Positions 1-4,359 of a DNA stretch of 6,271 nt are shown here, piece by piece. Numbering within the stretch: the first letter of the stretch is position 1; the number at the start of each line of letters is the position of its first letter. The notes below the pieces were generated by a model. It saw only the letters and a program-made list of their open reading frames with translations. It was not told where the DNA came from and made no database searches. The DNA comes from CAJBLF01 sp041679065 (GTDB lineage Bacteria > Patescibacteriota > Gracilibacteria > Absconditabacterales > Absconditicoccaceae): contig JBBABI010000072.1 of the NCBI GenBank assembly GCA_041679065.1, positions 1 through 6,271 of the forward strand, written 5' to 3'. Position numbers and translations under genes: made by a program.

Positions 1-116
1 ACTGCGATACCATTGACCACCTCAGACCGGTATTTATTGGTCTTGGGATGTGCTTCGGATTTGAGTGTACCAATATGAGCTTGTGCTTGGATAACATCGC
101 TTGCGGTTATACTCAT
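1..116 (-). CDS. rpsB: 30S ribosomal protein S2, N-terminal fragment
   Basis: Thirty-eight codons are visible from the ATG at 116 down to the left edge; the rest lies outside the window. The product begins MSITASDVIQAQAHIGTLKS, followed by a stretch with HPKTNKYR and NGIA. This matches the S2 N-terminal pattern: a helix, then 'aGvHiGh', then 'nPkmkpYiyg.rngihiid'. S2 binds the body of the small subunit next to S1 and helps in mRNA binding. There is no Shine-Dalgarno sequence; the upstream bases are A/T-rich (CAAAATATT before ATG). The gene lies 153 bp downstream of rplL on the same strand. The spacer contains hairpins that could end the rplJ-rplL transcript, so rpsB may have its own promoter. 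The family call rests on only 38 residues but fits well. Confidence 0.83.
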   Translation of the reverse strand, partial: MSITASDVIQAQAHIGTLKSEAHPKTNKYRSEVVNGIA

Positions 117-168
117 AATATTTTGATTTTTGCAGAAATAAAATTTCTTCTTTACATGAAGTAACTCA

Positions 169-243
169 TTGTATATTGGTGTATTGGTATATTGGGGAAA
201 CTTGCGTCCGGCCCAATAACAAATAACCAATAACAAATATACA
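169..243. repeat. Imperfect inverted repeat built from TATTGGT motifs
   Basis: The left arm (169-197) and right arm (211-243) are complementary at their outer ends (TTGTATATT) and inner ends (ATTGGG), with small gaps between. The arms contain several TATTGGT or TAACCAATA units. A GC-containing loop (AAACTTGCGTCCGG) separates them. The repeat lies in the rplL-rpsB spacer and could form a long hairpin on either strand. A similar stretch, TATTGGTATACTTGG, occurs at 695-709 between rplJ and rplL. Function is unknown; it could be an end-of-transcript structure or a small dispersed repeat. Confidence 0.45.
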
Positions 244-258
244 AGTTTTTCACTTGTA
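240..258 (-). terminator. Hairpin downstream of rplL, possible terminator
   Basis: TACAAGT and ACTTGTA form a perfect 7-bp stem around a 5-nt loop, beginning 12 nt after the rplL stop. In the minus-strand transcript it is followed by a U-rich but broken tract (UAUUUGUUAUU). This is a weak intrinsic terminator or mRNA-end hairpin, so some read-through into rpsB is likely. Confidence 0.45.
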
Positions 259-269
259 ATCTTAGCATA

Positions 270-650
270 TTATTTAAATGAGATTGTCGCTCCTTCTGCT
301 TCCAATTTCGCTTTAATGCCTTCAGCTTCTTCATACTTAACTTTCTCTTTAATGATTGTAGGCGCTTTTTCAACTAAATCTTTAGCTTCTTTGAGCCCTA
401 GACCAAGCAATTCTTTGACTACTTTGATCACGCCGATTTTTTGTTGACCAATCTCGGTCAATTCGATGTTTACTGAATCAGCTTGTGCAGGTCATGCAGC
501 TTCTCAGCCAGCAGCACCTCATGCGACTACCATCGCAGCAGCACTTACGCCGAATTCTTCTTCAATAGCTTTGACTAGTTGGTTTAATTCTACTGCACTC
601 ATCTCTTTCACGAGTTCCAGTATCTTTTGTGCGTTCTTTGACAATTCCAT
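270..650 (-). CDS. rplL: 50S ribosomal protein L7/L12
   Basis: The product is the multicopy stalk protein that recruits and activates translational GTPases, and it binds L10. It has 126 residues, close to the usual 120-130. Residues 1-35 are the dimerisation helices (start MELSKNAQKILELVKEMS). Residues 36-54 are the Ala/Gly hinge. Residues 58-126 are the globular C-terminal domain, with IGVIKVVKELLGLGLKEAKD, VEKAP and the ending GATISFK. TGA codons at residues 44, 49 and 53 all fall in the hinge where glycine is expected, and they split the gene if read as stops. The ATG at 650 gives the family N-terminus. No Shine-Dalgarno sequence is seen. The stop is TAA. The gene lies 66 bp after rplJ and is probably co-transcribed from the rplJ promoter. 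Confidence 0.97.
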
Positions 651-716
651 TTGATTGAAACAATTATAAATTAAAACAAGATATATGTTAGCATTATTGG
701 TATACTTGGTAATCGT

Positions 717-1343
717 CTATTCGGCCTTAACCTCTTCTTTTGTTTCTTCCTTACCCTCTCAATTTTCAACTTCCGCCACGGCGGGCTCAACTGCCTTAGC
801 TTCAACTCCCGCCACGGCGGGCTCAATCTTTACCTCTCAACCCTTTTTCGCAATTTCAGAAAGAACAACAGCAAATGATTGTAACGGATAATTGAAGAGA
901 TAGCACAATTTGGCGTATGATTCTTCTTTGGTAGGAACATTAGCAAGTTCGTTGACATAATCGCCACTCTGCCGTTTCTTCTCAAACCATCCTCATAGGA
1001 AGTTGAATTGCTTACCTTTATTTTCTTTCTTAAACTCTTTGAGATATTTATTGATGACTTTGAGCGGACCAAATTCATTTTCCTTGGAATACAGAGCGAA
1101 TACTGATCCTTCAAGATTTTCTAATCCTACCTCTTCTAATCCAGCATCTTTTAATGCTTTGAGAAACAATCTCTTTCTCACGACATTAAGTCTACCATCC
1201 TGAGCAGTGACTTCTTTCCTGACTGTCGTTGCTGTACTTACGGGAACAGCTGTCTGCTGTACGATCACAGTAGTCTTTGCATCACTCAGATCTTTGACAT
1301 ATCATTTGATAAGATCTTTTTTCTGTAGTTTACTGATTGCCAT
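717..1343 (-). CDS. rplJ: 50S ribosomal protein L10
   Basis: L10 anchors the L7/L12 dimers to 23S rRNA at the base of the stalk. The product has 208 residues and starts MAISKLQKKDLIK. Residues 1-115 or so carry the rRNA-binding domain with the L10 pattern (TTVIVQQTAVPVSTATTVRK, then NVVRKRLFLKAL and NKYLKEF). The helical L12-binding region follows (YLFNYPLQSFAVVLSEIAKK, about 145-167). A Glu/Ala/Val-rich tail (about 169-208) exceeds the common length of roughly 165-180. It holds a 12-codon in-frame near-duplication, EPAVAGVEAKAV then EPAVAEVE. TGA codons at residues 14, 117, 169 and 195 are read as Gly. The stop is TAG. No Shine-Dalgarno sequence precedes the ATG; the untranslated region next to it is almost pure A/T. 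Expression is probably set by the leader and terminator upstream. Confidence 0.96.
765..826. repeat. Tandem 26-bp palindrome-bearing repeat inside rplJ
   Basis: Two 26-bp copies (765-790 and 801-826) differ at one base and start 36 bp apart, which is exactly 12 codons. Each contains the near-palindrome CCGCCACGGCGGG. This GC-rich patch stands out from the AT-rich gene and encodes the repeated EPAVA units in the L10 tail. It resembles a small dispersed palindrome that entered the coding sequence in frame and was then duplicated; that history is inferred. Confidence 0.85.
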
Positions 1344-1382
1344 CTTGTGTGAATAAATTTTAAATTTTAAAATTCTTAAATT

Positions 1383-1403
1383 AAAAAAGACCTTTTCTAG
1401 GTC
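1383..1403 (-). terminator. Attenuator terminator in the rplJ leader
   Basis: In the minus-strand RNA, GACCU-AGAAA-AGGUC forms a stem (1389-1403) followed directly by six U residues (1383-1388). It lies about 40 bp before the L10 start codon, so it can only act as an attenuator of rplJ-rplL. Its 5' arm is shared with a competing antiterminator: CTAGGTCC at 1397-1404 pairs with GAACCTAG at 1430-1437 (8 bp with one G-U). An inner stem, TACAAA/TTTGTA (1406-1411 with 1418-1423), stacks within it. Confidence 0.78.
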
Positions 1404-1500
1404 CATACAAAAAAATATTTGTACTTATCGAACCTAGGTAGGAATTGGTGTTTTATGTCCGTCCGACTTGGCGGACAACCTACTGTCTTTGGTATTTCGT
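1383..1500 (-). ncRNA. L10 leader: ribosomal protein autoregulatory RNA
   Basis: The untranslated RNA between the predicted promoter and rplJ has the features I recall for the bacterial L10 leader. A segment CCAAAGACAGUAGG is matched on the 3' side by CCUACCUAGGU. This gives an outer ACC/GGU pairing, an asymmetric AAAGACA/CUA internal loop (the kink-turn region) and a GUAGG/CCUAC stem (1438-1442 with 1479-1483). Beyond that is a hairpin with UGUCCG/CGGACA (1456-1461 with 1472-1477) and a bulged base. In the known system L10-L12 complexes bind this RNA and reduce expression of their own operon. Here the outer GGU pairing uses the same bases as the antiterminator arm at 1430-1437. Protein binding would therefore be expected to free the terminator. 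The family match is from memory, without a covariance search. Confidence 0.75.
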
Positions 1501-1505
1501 ATAAG

Positions 1506-1533
1506 CTTATAGGAAATTGGGGGGCGATTGCAA
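1506..1533 (-). promoter_or_regulatory. Predicted promoter of rplJ-rplL
   Basis: On the minus strand, TTGCAA (1528-1533) and TATAAG (1506-1511) are spaced by 16 bp and would start RNA near 1499, just ahead of the L10 leader. T-tracts phased at 10 bp lie directly upstream (1551-1595) and could act like an UP element or bend the DNA. Both boxes match consensus only partly. Confidence 0.5.
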
Positions 1534-1546
1534 GAGAATTAATATC

Positions 1547-1595
1547 TTTTGTACAAAATCGTCAAAAGTCGTACAAAATAGAAAAAAATCGTATG
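1547..1595. repeat. Left cluster of 10-bp phased repeats
   Basis: Read on the minus strand from 1592, the sequence splits into 10-bp units: ACGATTTTTT, TCTATTTTGT, ACGACTTTTG, ACGATTTTGT, then ACAAAAG. On the plus strand TCGT recurs at 1559, 1569 and 1589, one or two helical turns apart. The cluster lies between the end of the RhuM-Fic gene and the rplJ promoter. A matching cluster in opposite orientation is at 3178-3227. Confidence 0.65.
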
Positions 1596-1598
1596 TGC

Positions 1599-2600
1599 CT
1601 ATCCCAAGAAATTAAGAATCAATTTAATAATCATCTCTTTCTGGGTAGTATCACAGGTAGCTACTAATAAGGTGATAGCGACTAACGTATGGTCATCGAT
1701 TTTTTTGGAACCATCGGCAGCATATAGACAATTGTTCTTCGCTAAAAACCATAAAAACATAAATGCTCAGATTTTCTTATTGCCATCAGCGAAAGGATGA
1801 TTTTTGACGATAAAAAACAATAAATGAGCAGCCTTCTCTTCTACACTCGGATATAATTCTTGTCCTCCGAATTTCTGGTAAACGCCTTCCAGTATCCCTT
1901 TAAATTCATTATTCCTTTCGATACCAAAAAGTTCAGAAACGTATTGCTGGAACAAAAAATTTGTCCTCATATCCGTAATAGCTTTTATCGCTTCCTTATA
2001 GGTTATCTCAGCGATATCCTCATCATGCGTCGCTGGCAGCTCCAGTGATCATTCATCATATTTTTGGAGAAGAATCCATGAATGCGTATATCCCGTGACC
2101 ACATTCAGAAGTCCGGCAGTCTCCTGATGAGAAAGCTCGCCATGCTGGATATTTTTCTTGATCAAGGCGAGGACTTGTTCGAGTTCATTGAGTTTGGTTT
2201 CTTCTAGTCTCTTCTGATTAAGAGCAAATCATTTAAGAATATATTCTTTAAGTATTTTAGTTGCCCATATTCTGAATTTTGTTGCCTTAGAAGAATTAAC
2301 ACGATATCATACAGCAATAACAGCATCCAGATTATAAAACGTCGTTTTATAGTTCTTACCATCACTTGCAGTATGTTCCAAAATGGAACTAACTGAATTT
2401 TCTTGCAATTCTCACTCTTTGAATACATTATTCAAATGTTTGGTAATTGCCGGTCTTTGTATACCAAAAACTTTAGCCATGTCTTTTTGGCTGACCCGAG
2501 TTGTTTCATCTCTTATGACAATATCAACTGAGATACCTCAATCCGCATCCTGATAGACAGCCATTTCTTGTTTAATGATTTCTTCCTTCTTCATTTGCAT
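1599..2600 (-). CDS. RhuM-family / Fic (Doc-like) fusion protein
   Basis: The product has 333 residues. Residues 20-130 match the RhuM family: a helix-turn-helix-like segment (VSQKDMAKVFGIQRPAITKH at 36-55), then FYNLDAVIAVGYRV (88-101) and FRIWATKILKEYI (109-121). Residues about 205-300 are a Fic/Doc domain with EEKAAHLLFFIVKN leading into the catalytic loop HPFADGNKKIG (His268, Asp272, Asn274). Fic enzymes transfer AMP or phosphate to protein hydroxyls; Doc phosphorylates EF-Tu. The loop is intermediate: it keeps the Gly of Fic but has the following Asn-Lys of Doc, and NKK replaces the usual NKR. Glycine is encoded by TGA at residues 21, 63, 98, 124, 184 and 278. The ATG at 2600 is chosen; 2594 is an alternative start. 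The stop is TAG. The gene has its own promoter with an overlapping dyad. RhuM-Fic fusions occur in mobile regions; the target is unknown. Confidence 0.93.
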
Positions 2601-2616
2601 CTGCTAATAAATAAAA

Positions 2617-2641
2617 ATCCGTACAATGGGATTGTACCGAT
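2617..2641. promoter_or_regulatory. Dyad over the RhuM-Fic -10 box, likely operator
   Basis: GTACAAT-GGG-ATTGTAC (2621-2637) is a perfect 7-bp inverted repeat, extended by ATC/GAT after one mismatch (2617-2619, 2639-2641). One arm contains the -10 box (2631-2636) and the other lies at the expected start of transcription. A bound dimer would block RNA polymerase. Control by the protein's own HTH-like segment is an inference. Confidence 0.7.
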
Positions 2642-2658
2642 CTCTATTTATTTGTCAA
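2631..2658 (-). promoter_or_regulatory. Promoter of the RhuM-Fic gene
   Basis: The minus strand has a consensus -35 box TTGACA (2653-2658), a 16-bp spacer and the -10 box TACAAT (2631-2636). Transcription would start near 2624, about 24 nt before the first ATG. It sits back to back with a plus-strand promoter starting at 2667. Confidence 0.78.
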
Positions 2659-2666
2659 TTCTTTTT

Positions 2667-2695
2667 TTGACATAATAGTAGCGTTTCTTTAATAT
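2667..2695 (+). promoter_or_regulatory. Consensus promoter for the plus-strand RNA
   Basis: TTGACA (2667-2672), a 17-bp spacer and TAATAT (2690-2695) form a near-ideal sigma-70-type promoter with a start near 2702. No open reading frame begins close downstream; the transcript leads into a series of hairpins and a terminator. Confidence 0.72.
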
Positions 2696-2701
2696 TGCCT
2701 T

Positions 2702-2917
2702 TTCACCCCCCCGAGCGCTTCCATTTCCTATCACTTCCTAAATGGGATAGTTGCAAGAGAATTTTTAATTCATTTTCCTCTTGCAATCAATGAGAAAATA
2801 TAGAGTATATTACTCGCTGGCATATGTTAGGTCAGCGAATGATCGATTTTTTTCATTTTTTTTTGATGTAGCCTACGCATACCCCATCCCGTGATTTTTA
2901 GCGGGATGGTTTTTTTT
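2702..2917 (+). ncRNA. Candidate structured small RNA, about 215 nt
   Basis: The ends are set by the promoter at 2667-2695 and the terminator at 2884-2917. Between them are three perfect stems: CCATTT/AAATGG (2721-2726 with 2740-2745), TTGCAAGAG/CTCTTGCAA (2751-2759 with 2778-2786) and TCGCTG/CAGCGA (2814-2819 with 2833-2838). A run of seven C residues lies near the 5' end. I do not recognise it as tmRNA, SRP RNA, RNase P RNA or 6S RNA. It is divergent from the RhuM-Fic gene. It could be a regulatory RNA, an RNA partner of the neighbouring accessory genes, or the leader of a lost gene. A 54-codon ORF starting at 2790 overlaps it but crosses the terminator. Confidence 0.5.
2884..2917 (+). terminator. 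Strong intrinsic terminator
   Basis: CCATCCCG and CGGGATGG form a perfect 8-bp GC-rich stem (2884-2891 with 2902-2909) around a 10-nt loop, followed by eight T residues. It is oriented for plus-strand transcription and marks the 3' end of the candidate small RNA. Confidence 0.93.
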
Positions 2918-3000
2918 ATCTTGAAATACAAGTGATAATATATATGTATGCTAATGCGAATAAGTTTTTGTGTTTTTTTGGATTATTTGTTTGTTGATTA

Positions 3001-3036
3001 GTGTCATTCCCTTATCCGGGGGATGGCACTTTTTTT
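3001..3036 (+). terminator. Second intrinsic terminator
   Basis: GTGTCATTCCC pairs with GGGGATGGCAC over 11 bp with two G-U pairs (3001-3011 with 3019-3029), followed by seven T residues. It lies 90 bp beyond the first terminator with no convincing gene between them. A weak promoter-like stretch (TTGAAA at 2921, AT-rich near 2943) could feed a very short transcript; otherwise this is a back-up terminator. Confidence 0.88.
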
Positions 3037-3163
3037 ATGGAGAATCAGGGATTTATTTAATCGGGAATCATTTAATCGTAATACGAATCTCTAATACATA
3101 ATCAGATCAATAAATCGATTCAGCTCTTTTTTCCCTTGATAAATGTAATCTGTTTTACTAATA
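3037..3163. other. AT-rich spacer with no gene seen
   Basis: No ORF, RNA gene or strong repeat is visible. The only patterns are a short direct repeat, ATTTAATCG, occurring twice about 18 bp apart (around 3055-3079), and a CGTAATACG dyad near 3078. Confidence 0.6.
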
Positions 3164-3172
3164 TGCTATAAG
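3164..3172 (+). promoter_or_regulatory. Extended -10 promoter element
   Basis: TGCTATAAG matches an extended -10 (TGn before TATAAG). No good -35 box is present at the right distance. A start near 3179 would transcribe the phased repeats and then the small ORF at 3230. Confidence 0.4.
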
Positions 3173-3177
3173 CTAAA

Positions 3178-3227
3178 ACGATTTTTGACAACTTTGTACG
3201 ATTTTTATTGATTTTTGACGATTTCGC
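3178..3227. repeat. Right cluster of 10-bp phased repeats
   Basis: Five consecutive 10-bp units read ACGATTTTTG, ACAACTTTGT, ACGATTTTTA, TTGATTTTTG and ACGATTTCGC. T-tracts recur once per helical turn, as in curved DNA or an array of protein sites. It mirrors the cluster at 1547-1595 in inverted orientation and ends just before the ATG at 3230. Confidence 0.72.
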
Positions 3228-3229
3228 TG

Positions 3230-3406
3230 ATGTTTGAACATTTTGAAAAGAAAATAAACAAGCGATTACTAAATTTCGTCATCTGATGATCCTATATGGG
3301 AGAGCAATGACAGCATTTTGTCGATTATATAAAAAATTTCTTCATCGATGCATATGATCATCTCAAGGGACAATGGAAGATATTCCAGAAATGGTATAGT
3401 GAATAA
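3230..3406 (+). CDS. Possible small protein, 58 aa, code-25 only
   Basis: I do not recognise this product. Read with TGA as Gly it runs MFEHFEKKINKRLLNFVIGG, SYMGEQGQHFVDYIKN, FFIDAYDHLKG, QWKIFQKWYSE and ends in TAA. It looks like a soluble helical protein rich in Lys, Phe and Tyr, with no signal peptide or membrane segment. Three TGA codons (residues 19, 20 and 27) hide it from standard gene finding. For: a possible extended -10 promoter upstream, same strand as the HEPN-like gene, protein-like composition. Against: 58 codons without TAA/TAG can arise by chance in AT-rich DNA, there is no ribosome binding site, and the first palindromic element begins 7 bp after the stop. It could also be a remnant of a longer gene cut by that element. 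Confidence 0.4.
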
Positions 3407-3413
3407 TCGCATT

Positions 3414-3520
3414 GTCATTGCGATCCGCATAGGCGGAGAAGCAATCCAGACAGTGGAATTATTAGATTGCTTCGTCACCAAATAGTTCCCTGCCTACCTG
3501 ACAGGCAGGCTCGCAAAGAC
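3414..3520. repeat. Palindromic element, copy A
   Basis: The element runs from GTCATTGCGA to TCGCAAAGAC, so its ends are inverted repeats. Inside are GCAATC (left) and GATTGCTTCGTC (right), also complementary at GCAATC/GATTGC. Two small hairpins follow the same plan as copy B: CCGC/GCGG on the left and CCTGCCT/AGGCAGG on the right. It has no coding capacity. It lies in the same orientation as copy B, 49 bp before the HEPN-like gene. Confidence 0.88.
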
Positions 3521-3568
3521 GCCATCAGTATCACAAAAATAATTTCTTAATTTCTAATCCTCTTCTCC

Positions 3569-4237
3569 ATGGCTCAAGTCCGCGACAACATTATTCTTCT
3601 CCAATCGTATTATAAATTTTTACTATTGGGCAAATATATAGAACATAGCATCCAGAAAGGTATTTTTGCTAAACCGCTAGGGAAAGTAAAAGTCAAAACC
3701 TGAACAAAATCTACGTTTGATATCAACACAAAGTACGTAGAAAAGATACTTCAGGGTATCGCTACGCATCCCGATCAGAAAAATATTTTTGGGTACCTAG
3801 TAGAGATGAGTGCCATCAAATGAATTGTCAGTGTAACCAGAGAGCTCATAGAGAATAATATCGCTTTCCAGAAATTTCTCCAAAAAAGACTTGGGAAATC
3901 ATTTTTTGATTTCGATCAGATCATCAGACTGATCAGGAATATCTTCGCTCATTCGCTTACCTCCAATCTCGTTATTAAGACTGATGATTTCATCAAGCAA
4001 AGGGATTATCTCATACACGAAAAAACAACAGATCTCCATTTTCTCATAAATTATAGCAAACAATTCAAAGAATGGAAAGGAAGTGCTGACTATCAGATAG
4101 ATATCGCCATTGATTTCAAAAACATCAAAGAAGGACAATCATTCTTCGATCATATCAGCATGCACCAATGTTATTTGCTCTGTGAATTCTGTTATAATGT
4201 ATCGGAAATTTTCAGGAAAGAGAAGAAAATCGTTTAA
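3569..4237 (+). CDS. HEPN-like domain protein, function unknown
   Basis: The product has 222 residues and no family name that I recognise. It is largely helical. Its main clue is the motif RNIFAH (Arg123, Asn124, His128) in a helix, IIRLIRNIFAHSL. This matches the RN...H signature of HEPN domains, many of which are metal-independent RNases in toxin-antitoxin, CRISPR and other defence systems. An upstream helix, SAIKGIVSVTRELIENNIAF (81-100), would fit the bundle. The C-terminal part (about 150-222) has a predicted beta-rich patch (YQIDIAIDF) and a Cys-containing helix. TGA at residues 45 and 85 encodes Gly; the stop is TAA. The ATG at 3569 follows a pyrimidine-rich stretch, not a Shine-Dalgarno sequence. 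Palindromic elements flank the gene, and no nucleotidyltransferase (MNT) antitoxin is adjacent. The CDS call is firm; the HEPN assignment is moderate. Confidence 0.82.
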
Positions 4238-4240
4238 CAG

Positions 4241-4347
4241 GTGTCATTGCGAGCCGTAGGCGTGGCAATCCACATTATTTAAACGATTAGATTGCTTCGT
4301 CGTTGAAATACTCCCTGCCTACCGGACAGGCAGGCTCGCAAAGACAC
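4241..4347. repeat. Palindromic element, copy B
   Basis: The termini GTGTCATTGCGAGCC and GGCTCGCAAAGACAC are inverted repeats (14 of 15 bases match). Inside lie GGCAATC and GATTGCTTCGTC, and the hairpin CTGCCT-ACCGGAC-AGGCAG (about 4315-4333). It starts 3 bp after the HEPN-like stop codon and ends 12 bp before the pyruvate kinase stop on the other strand. It may therefore also serve as a transcript-end structure for both convergent genes. Similar 'GTCATTGCGAG...GCAATC' palindromes are familiar from several bacterial phyla as REP- or MITE-like non-coding repeats. Confidence 0.9.
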
Positions 4348-4359
4348 AATTCACGGCGA

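Noticed and set aside
168..200. A separate rpsB promoter near TACAAT on the minus strand
   Set aside because: The -10-like box has no -35 partner at a suitable distance and lies in a low-complexity repeat.
270..650. rplL as a broken pseudogene because of three stop codons
   Set aside because: All three are TGA at hinge glycines, and the same pattern occurs in every other gene, so this is recoding and not decay.
1599..2600. Separate RhuM and Fic genes broken by stops or frameshifts
   Set aside because: A single frame runs from 2600 to 1599 with only TGA (Gly) interruptions, and both domains are complete in order.
2790..2954. A 54-codon plus-strand ORF (code 25) starting MRKYRVYYSLAYVRSANDRF
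   Set aside because: It reads straight through the strong terminator at 2884-2917, and its Phe runs come from T-tracts. It is more likely a chance ORF within the RNA gene.
2944..3060. A 38-codon ORF with a signal-like hydrophobic stretch (MYANANKFLCFFGLFVCG)
   Set aside because: It spans the second terminator and its hydrophobicity comes from T-rich DNA; no start signal is seen.
3178..3227. A CRISPR array or replication-origin iterons in the phased repeats
   Set aside because: The units are 10 bp, degenerate and contiguous, with no spacers; there is no DnaA-box cluster or replication gene nearby.
3269..3481. A 70-codon minus-strand ORF
   Set aside because: About a third of it lies in palindromic element A and the rest is antisense to the candidate 58-residue gene; the sequence looks like no protein family.
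3899..4138. A 79-codon minus-strand ORF opposite the HEPN-like gene
   Set aside because: It is antisense to a well-supported coding frame, has no family match and is best explained as a shadow.
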